64,000 nt of DNA from Cephalotus follicularis (taxonomy: Eukaryota; Streptophyta; Magnoliopsida; Oxalidales; Cephalotaceae), in the NCBI GenBank assembly GCA_001972305.1, contig BDDD01000267.1, forward strand, positions 602,613 through 666,612. The letters are read 5' to 3'. Below, piece by piece: positions 24,900 to 36,607 of the stretch. Both the position numbers and the translations under genes were made by a program. The notes under the pieces are model-generated. The model was not told where the DNA came from and searched no databases. It was given only the letters and a program-made list of their open reading frames with translations. Position 1 is the stretch's first letter. Every line of letters begins with the position of its first letter.

Positions 24900-27265
24900 A
24901 TGGCAAAGCTAGCAACCCAACTCTTGTCTTTTAGTTTCTTCATCGTTCTTATTGTTTTACTTGCATCCCGGCCGGCATCATCTCAAGAAGTTGGTAATGT
25001 TCATAGCTTTTTTATTATTATTATTATTTTTTATGAGATACATATATGCCAAGTAACATTTCATATTCTTTTACATGTAGTGAAAAATATTTAAGCTTTC
25101 TAAATTGGTTTTATTTATTGTAGTTTGTTACAGCTCCTTTACTAACATAGCATAATTACTCTATTTGTTTCACTTTATGGCCATTGCAGAGGACGAGACA
25201 GAGTTTAATTACAGTCCAGATAGTGGTAAAGGACCGGCTAAATGGGGGGAGATTAACCCTGAATGGAGTTCATGCAAAAATGGCACAATGCAGTCTCCAA
25301 TCGATATGTTGAACGAGAGAGTTGATTTAGTGTCTCATTTAGGGAGACTTAAGAGGAACTACAAGCCATCTAATGCTACTCTCAAGAATAGAGGCCATGA
25401 TATGATGGTAAGAAGGAGACCCAAACCCAATTATTACAACTTGACCTTGCTACTAAAAGCATCCCTGCCTAACAATCCTTGCAACCAACCCCTTTTAAAA
25501 TGTTGATTTGCACAATACTTATATATATGAAGTATTATGCACATTTAAACATATAAAATATGATGCATGTTAGCTTACCTACTATGTTGCCCCCCTAGCG
25601 GTTGTTGAGAATATTATCATATTTTAATTCCAATCTTAAAAGAAGGTGCCCTTGAAAGTTGTGCTTGGTGAGATATCCTGGTGGTAGTGGTGTATAAATG
25701 GTATATATGAAATCATTTCCTTGTTTTTTTACCTTTTTTTTAAAATGAACCAATTAATTATAATTTCCATTACTACAATATGAGAACATTTTTCCTCTTC
25801 CATAGTGATCGATAATCACTTATATTTTGTTTGTTCTTCAAAAACTTTTTGATTATTTGTGGATGCAGTTGAAGTGGGAAGAAGGAGGTGCGGGATATCT
25901 TGACATAAATGGAACTGAATATGTACTCCAACAATGCCACTGGCACGTCCCATCTGAGCACAGAATTAATGGCAAGAGGTACGTCCTTAACTTATTATAA
26001 TTAAACCGTTACATAAATTTTTATTAAATGAGTCGTTTGAAATTCTTTCACACCAGTACGAAGTCAAATTAATATTACTTTTTATATCTATAATTGTCGT
26101 AACAAACCAACAACAACACCACTAATACAGGAAATTTGCTTTCTTTTCTTTTGAATGTAACTTCAGTTTTGATCTAGAGGTTCACATGGTTCACGAAAGC
26201 CGAGACGGAAAGGTTGCTGTAGTTGGGATCATGTACACGATTGGTCGACCTGATTCCTTCTTGGCATCCGTACGTAATTCCGGATTCCTCTCTCTCTCTC
26301 TAATATATATGCATGTAATGTATGCTGATCTGTCTTTGTTGATTGATTGTTGAATAGTTGAAGGATCATTTATCAAACGCTACAGATACCTATGCAGCAG
26401 AGACAGTGGGCATAGTCGACCCAAGAAACATTAAGATAGGCAGCAGAAAGTATTACAGATATATTGGCTCTCTCACAGTTCCTCCTTGCACTGAAAATGT
26501 TCTCTGGACCATTGTTAGAAAGGTCCTAATTTTTCACATTAAGCCACTAACCTATATATTCAATTTATCAAAATATATTGTTGTTATTGATTACTTAATA
26601 TATTTTTAAATCTCTTTGAACAATACAGGTTAGGACTGTGACAAGAGAACAGATGAAATTGCTTCGAGTAGCAGTTCATGATGTGAGTTTTACTGCAACC
26701 TTAAGCTATGCAAGTTGCAACCCTAGAAAAAATTGTCCCACTTTGATACCATACTAAGATCATATTAAGATTTGATGTTCGATCCAAAATCATGTTTGTA
26801 AATAGTTTTATAATGAGAGAGATTTTTAGCTGAATCCTATGTAGACACACAACCATGATAAAAACAAGTATCAAATAAAAAAAATGATAAACTATCATAA
26901 ACTATTGATATAGATTTATCTCATTGATCACAGAATTTCTCTTTACAGTAAAAAAATCCTTTATACTTATGTGATATGGGATAAATGATATTTTACCAAA
27001 TATAATGATATATATTGTATGAAAGATCAACTGTAGAGTGCCCCTTGTTTATTTTCATACATTCATACACCAATTCTACCACACGCGTGGCTATTTAATT
27101 CCTAACTTATCATGAACAATTATTTGGTTGTTCATAACCATGCATTGTCAGCTTTCAGTTATTTCTTTTAATTTGCAGGACTCGGGCACTAATGCTAGAC
27201 CGGAACAACCAATAAATGGACGCTTGGTGCAACTTTTTAGACCAGATATAGGAGAGGAGAATTAA
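24900..27265 (+). CDS. Alpha-type carbonic anhydrase (plant ACA7/nectarin-3-like), 7 exons
   Basis: It catalyses reversible hydration of CO2 to bicarbonate. Exons inferred from GT/AG sites in consistent phase: 24900-24993, 25190-25407, 25869-25978, 26167-26269, 26358-26522, 26629-26682 and 27179-27265. These total 831 bp, or 276 residues, the usual family length. Residues 1-28 form a hydrophobic signal peptide ([15 protein letters not shown]), so the product enters the secretory pathway; some family members are apoplastic and one goes to plastids. Zinc ligands are visible as the two His of CHWHVPSEH and the His of LEVHMVH. The proton-shuttle His is in NRGHDMM, the gatekeeper Thr in GSLTVPPC, and the two Cys (SSCKNG, VPPCTE) can form the conserved disulfide. 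N-glycosylation sequons include NATL and NGTE. No lesion was found. An aataaa signal lies at about 27322. It is the only intact host gene seen. Confidence 0.95.
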
Positions 27266-27321
27266 TATCCATATACATGGCAAGAGAGATCACATATTAT
27301 TTTTGAGTAATGTTATGACGG

Positions 27322-27328
27322 TAATAAA
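27322..27328 (+). terminator. Putative polyadenylation signal of the carbonic anhydrase gene
   Basis: aataaa occurs about 57 bp after the stop codon, a normal distance for a plant near-upstream element. Confidence 0.45.
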
Positions 27329-27329
27329 A

Positions 27330-27935
27330 AAATCAAACAAATGAAGTGAAACTAGAAAGGATTATTATTGAGTTGGTTTAAAAAGTGTAATGTGTCGTAC
27401 CTCAGTAATTGTTATCAGTTACTTTTTTTAGTTGTTCATAGCATTATTTATTATTTTTTTCTTCACCAGCTAATATCGTTTATACATGCATGTCTTTTTA
27501 TTAAAAGGACCATGCCTTCGTGTTTTGAAGATTATTATATAAATAAGTTCAGTTTTGTATGCATGTTATGGATATGAATATAATTTTTTATTCTTTTTTA
27601 AATAGAGTCCAGTTTTGATAGAAATATATGTGTGTCATACATATAATCGATGGAGTTTAAACATTATTTTTTATTTGAACAATCTTATTTGTAGGAAAAT
27701 ATGTTTTTCTATTTTGCATTACATGAATGAATGAAATACATATACAAGAGAATGAGTAATTTTCTCCTTAAAGAAAGGAAGCTATATCCCCAAATATCAG
27801 AAACAGAATCCTATTACATCCCTAAATATCAGAAACTGTATTCTATTATATCTCATAGATAAAAGTTACAAATCTAATAGAATAAGTCAATGACAACTCA
27901 TCTAACAAAATGATAACTCATCTAGAGCATGAAGG
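27330..27935. other. Spacer downstream of the carbonic anhydrase gene
   Basis: AT-rich. The only internal structure is a short duplicated phrase at 27785-27845 (ccccaaatatcagaaac / ccctaaatatcagaaac). No gene was seen. Confidence 0.5.
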
Positions 27936-29277
27936 TGTTAGATTAGGGTGTCCTTACAAGCCATGAGGTGGCTACAAGCATGTGTATTACACATGTGTTA
28001 CACTCTTATGCCTACATTTTTAGTTTCAGTTATGTTTTATGTGCATATTCTTGTAAAAATGGCATTTGTTATATGTAATATCACAACTCGTCATTACGGA
28101 TCAGTTAATCACCATGTTAACTGAATACACATATAGCACCCTGTCGATAAAGGGTTGGATCTCGTGCCTAGGAGGTTATGAGAATAAGATCCTTACTCCC
28201 TTCTGACAAAGCGTTCCAAGTCATAGGTTCACTTTCTAAGGGAAATTGATGAACCGGATAGACTTGCCGTGTTATGCTTGCTCCCGAGTGTTAATGGAGG
28301 ATGGATCATCTCATTGCCATTTGGGTTTACCCTAAAGCTGATGCGGGGTGCATGCTGGATGCATGTCACTGAACCGACCCACCATAGGAAACCTATTTGG
28401 ATGGTCATTACTTTGGTCAATAAGATTCCTATAGTCTCGATAGTGTATAGTCGATGGAGATTAGTAGGTCATACGTGACCTGTGTTGTGTCTTTAGACCT
28501 GAGTGGCTGACATGCGTTATGTGGTTACCACTTAGCTTTGATTTTCGCCTTCCCCCATTCTATCCACGAGCGGGCAAAATGGTTGTCTTTGGGCCTTGTG
28601 GGAGCTGCATTGAGATGTATGAGCAAGTGCACAATAAGGGATAGTCACACCTGTAATGAAGGTGAATGACTTTATAATATCTGTGACCGTTATAGACTTA
28701 AATCCTGGCCAGGTATAGGCAGATTGTAAATGGGATTTCCGGGGAGGTCTGTCGATAGTCTCAATGCGTTCATAGATTTATAGTTATCGTTGTCTTACCT
28801 AGGGTTGACATTTATCCGAGCCCTAGTCCACGGTCGGAGCCAAATATGACGAGGGATACATGACACATAAACCGATGACATGATAAAGTACTGGTTAAGT
28901 GGCTAATGGATGATAGACGTGGAGGTCCACGGAACTAGGGGATGAATATCATACCGGGGCTGTTTTGATAGTCTTGGACTATTAGGATAGTCGTACCAGA
29001 ACTTAGAGATGTTCTGGAAAATTTATCACTATACCGGGAACCAACCAGGCTTTCGGGTCCCACCTGATTTTGGAACAGGTTGACGTGTGTGAGATACATG
29101 TCATTTAGTGAGAGATTAGCATCGGGGGGATGTTACTTTGCTAGTGAACATTTTGTTTGCTAAACATATATCACTTCTTTAAAAGTGAGTTCGAGCATCA
29201 CCATGATAGTGCGAAGGGTTGTTTGTTTAAACATATGAATACAATGGGTATTTATTTGTTGAGAGAGCTTAAGGACG
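27936..29277 (+). repeat. Dispersed repeat, copy 2
   Basis: This is the same sequence as 4878-6284, in direct orientation about 23 kb away. It lacks the 55-bp internal duplication and the LTR insertion. After the shared gagagagcttaag end, the two copies are followed by different sequence. Confidence 0.7.
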
Positions 29278-29287
29278 GGATTATGTG

Positions 29288-29560
29288 AAGGCGGACCTCG
29301 CAGCAAAGGTCAGACCTCAAAATCATACCACGCAGCGGAGGTCAGACCTCGAAGTCAGACCTCATAGGTCGAGGGCAGACCTCGGAGGCAGAGGTCAGAC
29401 CTCAGAGGCTGAGGGAATACCTCAGAGGTAGAGGGCAGACCTTAGACCTCAAAGCTCAAGGGAAGACCTCGGTGATAGAGGTTGGAGCTCAGACATCATT
29501 GACAGAGCTGGGAGCTCGATGTACGAAGTCAGACTTCGGAACTCATAAGCAGACCTCTAA
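29288..29560. repeat. Minisatellite of AGGTCAGACCTC-type palindromic units
   Basis: At least a dozen imperfect copies of a short word (gaggtcagacctc, gagggcagacctc, aagtcagacttcgg) occur head to tail or inverted. The word is near-palindromic (GAGGTC...GACCTC). Confidence 0.75.
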
Positions 29561-30319
29561 GATCATAGTCTATAAGCTTAAAGGTAAGCTTAAATGAGAT
29601 ATTTTTTTTGTTGAGTCATTAGCCTAATGATGAGTCATAAGGCTATAAAGATATTTACTTGACTTATCTTACATACTACACAATATCTCTCATTCACACG
29701 AGTTTTGAACCCGTCCAAAAATCTCTTTCTTTTCTCTTATTCTTTCTCTCCTAATCGTCTTCTTTCATCAGAGGACTTTGACAGAGCTTGGAGCTTTTGA
29801 GAAGAGAAGAACAAAGCAATCATCTCTTACCCTCCAAACTTCATAATAGGTGGAGATAGTTTCCATCTTGGATTCTATCTTTACTTGTGTTGAAGACTAG
29901 ATTAGGTCTAAACACTTTTAGCCTCCAACCTTTCACAAAGCTTGTAGCTGTGGGTTTGGACAGCAAGTTTGGTGAAGACAAAAGCTTGGATTCAAAGTTT
30001 GAGGGAACACACAAAAGTGGAGGAGCAAAGAATTTAGGTAATGGAATTCTAACATCCTCCTTTATAGTTTTTGTGTTGATTTTTGGGTGTCGGGTTTGGT
30101 GAATTGATGTTAGGGTTTTTGTGTGTAACCCCAATATCAATTTATGGAGTGACCTATGCTAGGGTTAGTGAAACCCTAGCTCCACCCGAACCACACCTTG
30201 CTTGGCTGGTTTGTTTGGTTCAATTGAAACCCTAATTATTGATCATTGAGCATAATGGGACAATTAGTTCAAGGGTATCTCCACGCTTCCTCATTTAAAA
30301 GAAAAGAAAATTTTTGTTT
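29561..30319 (+). repeat. LTR-like block
   Basis: A TATA-like ggctataaag at about 29642 is followed by a pyrimidine-rich leader (29700-29770). There is no domain-bearing reading frame. It may be part of an LTR in + orientation whose U3 includes the minisatellite at 29288-29560. No TG...CA ends with duplications were found. Confidence 0.35.
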
Positions 30320-31575
30320 TTAACCCTGAACACTAAATGTCCCATTCCGCCTAGAGCCCTTTCCAATAGAAGGTCCCGAATGCCTATGAGACTTGGTGAA
30401 TGAATCTGCTATTTGATTTGCAGAGGCTATCTTTTTAGTGCAAAGAAGTCCCTGTTGTATTTTTTCACGAACGACATGACAATCTATCTCGATGTGCTTA
30501 GTTCGCTCATGGTAAACTGGGTTGGCAGCAATATGAAGTGCGACTTGGTTATCATAGTGGAGAGAAACACATTTTGGTAAGGGCAAGCCTATGTCTTGTA
30601 AGAGAAATGAGAGCCATGTAATCTCACAAGTAGCAACAGCCATGGTGCGGTACTCAGTTTCAACAGAGGAACGTGAAATAGGAGTTTGTTTTTTTTGTTT
30701 TCCAAGAGACCAGACAAGATCCAAGAAGAATACAATATCCTGTGGTAGAGCATCTAGTGATAGGAAAACTTTCGGAGTCACAAATGAAATTAAATGAAGA
30801 TCAGTCACTGGCATGAATGAAAATACCTTGACCAGGAGTGCCTTTAAGGCATCATAATAAATGGTGGGCAGCCTCTAGGTGTGGTTGACGTGAGCGATGT
30901 TGAATTGCCTCAAAATATTTATTGTATGTACAATATTAGGCCGTGTAACAGTGAGGTAAATTAAGCAACCCATTAACCGATGATAAGGAGCTAGATCGGA
31001 GAGGATAGTGTCGATAAAGTCTGAAAGGTGCAGGTTCTGTTCCATTGGAAAATCCGTTGGTCGAGCACCTGTAAGTCCACTATCATGTAGGATAACAAGG
31101 GTGTACTTCCATTGACAAAGATATAATCCTGTATTGGAGCGAGCGACCTCTATACCAAGAAAGTAATTTAGTGGACCAATATCTTTAGTATGAAATTTTG
31201 CGCAAATCTAATTCTTGATATCTTATGTTATGGAAACATTAGAGCCAGTGATAATAATATCATCAACATATACAAGGACAATATTTGAAGTAGACGACCG
31301 ATGAAGAACGAAAAGAGAGTGGTCAGTCTGTGATTGGCTGAAACTAAAATCGAATAAAGCACTACATAACTTCGAAAACCAATTCTGAGATGCCTATTAG
31401 AGTCCATAAAGTGATTTTTGTAGTTTGCAAACAAGATTCGTTGATAGCCAGGAATAGGCGTCATGTACACAGCCTCCAAAAGATCCCCATGTAAAAAGGC
31501 ATTGTTGACGTCTAACTGATGTTGCAACGCCTCGAAACAACCCCTATTCACTTTAACATATTTTTGCATTACATG
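30320..31575 (-). pseudogene. Copia (Ty1-type) pol remnant: reverse transcriptase end and RNase H
   Basis: Minus-strand text from 31560 down includes LDVNNAFLHGDLLEAVYMT (reverse transcriptase). Between 31190 and 30880 it reads YFLGIEVARS and LAPYHRLMGCLIYLTVTRPN. The RNase H part (30814-30320) reads SSVETEYRTMAVATCEITWL, HYDNQVALHIAANPVYHERT and KIASANQIADSFTK. This order is standard for the C-terminal half of a Ty1/Copia polyprotein. Frame changes occur near the YVDD region, which is broken (about 31260), and again between the reverse transcriptase and RNase H parts. Gag, protease and integrase are missing beyond 31575. Confidence 0.88.
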
Positions 31576-31995
31576 ACATGGTAATTATGGATATTATGAA
31601 AATAAATGTGCATATGAATATGTATAATATGAGAGTATTTCAATACTCATATGGATGAATGTCATGTCTGTTTACGGTATTTGATATGCATGGGGGTAGA
31701 TATTAGAGTAAAGACTATAAATAGAGAACCAAAACACGTAAACTTCATTTTAATCTTCTCTTTCTCTCTTCTCCCTTTCTCGTTTTTCCTTCTTTCTCTA
31801 CCTAAAACACTCTCAAAACTTCACCAAATCAGTTGCAAATAGAAAAAATCAAAGGGGTTTGGGTATATGTTTGATTCAGGACTTGATTAACACAATATTG
31901 GAGCTCCATAAGCCAATAACTTGAGTTTTTTCTCCGATTTCTGAACTTAGAGACCAAGATCAAGCTCCGATATTAGACAGAAATCTTCTCTACGT

Positions 31996-32363
31996 AAATA
32001 TACTATGATTTACACATGTATGCACATATATGAACTATTTATGTGGATTGAAATTGAATGTTTTGATTGAATAGAGATGTTAGGATTTATAGGGTGAAAT
32101 GGGGATTTATCCTAAAATGGAAAAGAAATGATTTTAAAGACTAAAATTGGTTTTAATGGCATAAATTTGGTTTTATCCTAAATATGCTATGATTTACACA
32201 TGTATGCACATATATGAACTATTTCTGTGGATTGAAATTGAATGTTTTGATTGAATAGAGATGTTAGGGTTTATAGGGTGAAAGGGGTTTTATCCTAAAA
32301 TGGAAAAGAAATGATTTGAAAGACTAAAATTGATTTTAATGGCATAGAATTGGTATAAGGAAC
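31996..32363. repeat. Tandem duplication, 184-bp unit x 2
   Basis: The units at 31996-32179 and 32180-32363 share nearly identical text (tatgatttacacatgtatgc through tggttttaatggcat) with a handful of substitutions. Confidence 0.85.
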
Positions 32364-32448
32364 TAGTATTGAACTTGTAAGGAATTGATTTAAAGAAAGG
32401 ATTTGGATTTGCAAAGTTTTAAAATGTAGAACCTTAGGTTCTGCGAGA

Positions 32449-32640
32449 CTAAGCGTCGACACTTTCCTCAAAGTATCGTCGCTTAGGTCGTGTTTCGAAA
32501 AGGAATTTGTTTGCAAACCGTGGGCGCTTAGCTTTTCTGGTAGCGCTTACTTTAAGCGACGACGCTTAGCTGATGCTCAAAGCTTAACTGACGACGTTTA
32601 AGCACAAAGCATTGCTGCTTAAGGTCAAGGCATCGCCACT
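32449..32640. repeat. Cluster of GCGTCGACG / GCGACGACGCTT words
   Basis: Examples are taagcgtcgacactttcc, agtatcgtcgctta, taagcgacgacgcttagc and gacgacgtttaagc. They belong to the same word family as the clusters in the LTRs at 7512, 43701, 54384 and 58121. Confidence 0.65.
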
Positions 32641-33000
32641 TTGGCTTACAATTTTTCGCAACTGTTTTCAAAGTATGTTTTTCAAATGTTTTTCTCATGG
32701 GTTCTTTTCTAGGCTTGTATAAAGTCAACACTTGGTTTCTTCAAAGGTTTTGATGATGGTATGGTAAAAGAAAAGGGTAGAGTAGAGTCTAAATGTATTC
32801 ACCATAGAGTTGACTGTAAGGTATGAGGTGTCGACCTTTAGTCGACACCTCTCTCTGCTAAAGTTACTCTAGGTACGTGATTGATTGAGCTCATATTGGT
32901 CTACCAATAGGTAACCAATTCTAGTCGAGCTCCTATTGGTCTACCGATCAACAACTAGATATATAAACTTCGAAGTTATGCTGCCTTCAGGGATGTTTAT

Positions 33001-33948
33001 ACTCATGTACAAAACTCTTACATAGATAAAATAACTTCTAATGACCGAATATATACCTCCTCCAACAACATAAACAAACAAACCCCTGGGTTAATATCAA
33101 CTCTTTTCTGTTTCTACTGATGATGACAAGAGGAGTCATCAATTCTTTGCATTTGAATAACATGAACCTTAAAAGAAGGCCAATTATTCAGGTGATCCTA
33201 AGATAATGTTCACTCTCAAAACAAAACACAGAGTTGCATGTTGGACACCTCAAACATTAGTATTCATTCATGTTCCAAGACTACCCCTCATTTGAAATAT
33301 TTCAGAGGCGATTAATATGATCTGCAGAACAAATAGGTGATCATTTTAAAATGTACAAACAAAAGATGAGAAGCAACACGAAAACAAAAGCACAATAATC
33401 AAATATTTGTTCAATGAACACAATCTATCAACTTAAAAAGATGGAAGAGTAAAGAAATAGAGAATTTTACACAAGATTGTGAGGTAACTTTGTAGTGACT
33501 AAATGAAATAATTGTACTTGAAGAATACAACCCAACACCAAAAACCAGCTTACAACTCAGAAGAGAACCTGAAAAAGAAGTCATCAAAAGAAGACAAGAC
33601 ACAGCTTAAAAAAGGTAAGTGATAAGCAAAATAGGCAGCAGAGGCATATCACAGGACAACTAACAAAAAAACTCAAGGTGATGATATTCTGAAAATGGAA
33701 AACAGAAAAGACCAAATATTTTGAAATTTAAGAGTCAAGGAGAGCATGCATTCTGGAAGCCAAAGAATGAATGAGAAAATAAAATGAAGAGTCGGAAATA
33801 AATTCAGCAATTGATCACAACTAGATAATCAACAGAAGAAAGTGGAAACTCAGTGCACTTCAAAAAAAAAGAAATGAAAAGCACAAATATTTTAAAAGAA
33901 ACAAAAAACGAGGAAAGAAAAAAAGAAAAAACATCAACAAAGGAGAAG
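33001..33948. other. Spacer, pre-insertion site of the Tat element
   Basis: A-rich, without a recognisable gene. It continues at 48593 on the other side of the Tat element after the ggtac duplication. Confidence 0.5.
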
Positions 33949-33953
33949 GGTAC

Positions 33954-34829
33954 TGATATGGGGAAAAATTGGTTTATACCAAGAATGACACGTGTCCTCC
34001 GCGGACATAGCCAAGTATCCAGGGGCTTTAAAGTTTACATGGATACGGGTCAGAGGAAGTTTATCAAGCCTTGGAAGGAGAAGCAGATGGAGATATCCTC
34101 CTCGGCATCAGTGCTGAGGAACTCCTCCTTAGTGATGTTGTAGAATCCACCCTCCTCGGCATAAGTGCCGAGGACCTCCTTTCCAACATCAGTGCCCAAG
34201 ACCTAGCCAAGGGGCTCCTCCTCAACTGCACTGTAGAAGGTCTTTTCCTCAGCAGCTTAGCAGAGGACCTAATGTTTCAAACGCCAGCCCTTGAAGAAGA
34301 TTTTGAAGTTGAAGACCTTGAAGTGGATAAATAACAAGAGAACCTATCTCTCCTCATCCTCGGCAGGACAAGGCCATAAAATCAGCCTACTTTCTAGGGA
34401 TTCACCTCTTCCAAATATGGAAGATGAGATATAATAAACTACCTACAAGGAAAGTAGCGACAAATCAGGTGGAGATAAGGGAAATCCCGAGATCCTCGGC
34501 ATTTCCTTAGGGGACAGCTATCACCTCCGTATTTCACGCTCAGACAATTACAAAGCAGCACTATAAATACAAGAATCAAAGACATATCTCAGGTCATCCA
34601 TTTTTACCTTTGATAGAACCTTGTTTTCTCTGTGCAAAGCCTAACTTGAGCGTCGGAGTGTCCCCGTGAGAACAACCTCCTGGACCTTCAACGTGTTTGC
34701 TCCTCTGTGCAGGGAAAACACTCACAGTTATCCTCAACCTTCATCTCGGAGCATTAAAACAACGTTTCCCTAAACAAATCAAGCCCTTACACTTGGGGTA
34801 CTGTTGAGGGAAGAATTTTTGCATCAACA
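33954..34829 (+). repeat. 5' LTR of the Tat element
   Basis: It pairs with 47712-48587. A TATA box (ctataaatac, about 34561) lies in the last third. Three imperfect ~42-bp units around 34090-34210 (cctcctcggcatcagtgc, gaggacctcc) make a local repeat, which stays open in one reading frame in both LTRs. Confidence 0.95.
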
Positions 34830-34855
34830 GTTGCCGCCATCTGTAAGAAACGCAG
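34830..34855 (+). other. Presumed primer-binding region
   Basis: The sequence directly after the LTR is gttgccgccatctgtaag. It resembles the ggcgccgtctgtggg context usual in Tat elements but differs at several positions, so the tRNA primer cannot be named with confidence. Confidence 0.4.
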
Positions 34856-34874
34856 CAAAAAGCCATCAACAATC

Positions 34875-36595
34875 ATGCCTCCGAGAAAGAACAACAACCA
34901 TTTTGGAGCCATAGGCAGCCAACAATAGGAGATCACACCTCCTCTCCCAGAAGCCATCCAAGTTGTGGCCCAAGAGCAAGCTTCCGTCACAGGGGAACAA
35001 CTCAATCAATTAATCCAAGGGGTGGAGCGCCTCAACCATTTGTTGGTCACAAGTTTGGCCAACCAACAGCAGCATGCCGGGCCTATCCCGCCAGTGGTCC
35101 GAGGGGGTTCTGGTCCTAGCAGGCCAGTGGTGGAGACACGGCACCCCCGAGGTGCCAGGCGAAACCCGCCGATGGGAGACGAACTTCCCCCAAGGCGGTC
35201 AGGGGATAATGTTCCCCTGGGGAGGTGACCTGAGATCAATGCATCTCAGAGGGCAGAGTCCTCAACTGCACGGGATCAGCCCAACGATCCCAGGAGAGCG
35301 TGCCCTGAACACCACACCATGGACGTAGATCCTCAAGAGGGAGTCAGGGAAGCAGAGGAGGCACAAGTGCGCTCCAACGCTTCGCGTGGAGCTGGTACGG
35401 CACGAGGAAACAGGATCGACCGCCCAGCCACAGTGGCTGGAGGGTCACATGTTTCTAGCAGGGCTAGGAACATTGAGGATGTGGAGCAAGCAATGAACAA
35501 AAACCTTGTTGAGTTGGAAAGAAGGTTCTGAGGAGCAGAACAGAGGAGGGGACATCTGTCCGAGGTGCACAACATTAGCGCCCACCCCTTCACACCCGAG
35601 ATCATGGTAGAGCGAGTCCCCAACGAGTTTCGGTTCCCAAGCCTTGACAAATATGACGGGTCCACGGACCCCATCCAACATGTGCGCTCCTACATTTAAG
35701 CCATGTGGATGTACCAAGTCTCGGACGCTACACTTTGCAGAGGATTCCCAGCGACACTAACTGGAGCTGCCCAGTCGTGGTATTTCACCTTGGCAAAAGG
35801 TTCGGTGGAGAATTTCGATCAGTTTACGGAACTATTCGTGACCAAGTTCCTCAACAGCACAACGTAGAGGAGAAACTCTACTCACCTGATCAATGTGGTG
35901 CAGGGTAAAGATGAGTCCCTGAGAGATTACCTCACCAGATTCAACAGGGAATCTCTCACAGTGAAAGATTTGGAGCCATCCTTTGCACTTGCAGCTTTTA
36001 ACAGCGGGCTGAGGAGCAACTCATCCTTCACCTTCTCTCTTCTGAAGAGACCCGCGGTGTACATGACAAATTTGCTGAGAAGAGCAGAGAGATACGTCAA
36101 TGCCGAGGAAGAGAGGGCAGCCAGGAAACAAAAGACACCCTGGTCAAGCCAGTAGGAGGAGAAGGGGAGCATTCACGAAATGCCCCCGAGAAGAAAGAGA
36201 AGAGGAAGGAGAGGTCGGACTTGTCCATGGAAGACCTTAGACATAAACTCTCCAGACGAGAGAGCTTATCCAAGGGAGGGGCACCAATCCTGTCCTACAA
36301 TAACTTTGCCCCCCTCCTGGACACACGCACCAGAATACTCGCTGTGGGGCAAGATAAGGTCCCCATCCAGTGGCCCAAGAAGATGAGGTCCCTGGCAGAG
36401 AAGAGGGACACAGAAAAATACTGCTGGTACCATCGTGACCATGGCCACGATACCGAGGAGTGCAGACAATTAAAGAATCATATTGAGGACCTGATTCGGA
36501 AGGGGCACCTGTGCAAGTATGTCGACAGAGATGCTCCCCAGGAAAGAAGTGAGCAAAGAAGAGAAGAGGCTTCTTGGCAAAAAGAGGAGCAGTAG
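34875..36595 (+). pseudogene. gag of the Tat element
   Basis: The first ATG after the LTR is at 34875 (MPPRKNNN). The capsid-type retrotransposon gag domain spans about 35600-36150, with LTGAAQSWYFTLAKGS, QFTELFVTKF, then VQGKDESLRDYLTRFNRE. The zinc knuckle CWYHRDHGHDTEEC is at about 36420-36465. Lesions: in-frame stops near 34926, 35529, 35698 and 35866, and a single-base frame change near 36140 that separates the capsid and zinc-knuckle frames. After it, the frame runs into protease and pol, suggesting a single Gag-Pol frame in the intact ancestor. Several stops replace likely CGA/CAG/CAA codons. Confidence 0.88.
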
Positions 36596-36607
36596 CAGGA
36601 GCAACCC

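Larger units (their letters stand above)
31600..33000 (+). repeat. LTR-like block with TATA box and palindromic words
   Basis: It has a TATA-like ctataaatagag (31718), a pyrimidine-rich leader (31745-31800), a 184-bp tandem duplication and a cluster of GCGTCGACG/GCGACGACGCTT words (32449-32640). The order resembles that in the family D LTR (56908-60288). No outer boundary was identified. Confidence 0.45.

Noticed and set aside
4878..29277. The two dispersed repeat copies as LTRs of one giant element containing the carbonic anhydrase gene
   Set aside because: The repeats lack TG...CA ends and target duplications, and unrelated LINE, MULE and LTR remnants lie between them.
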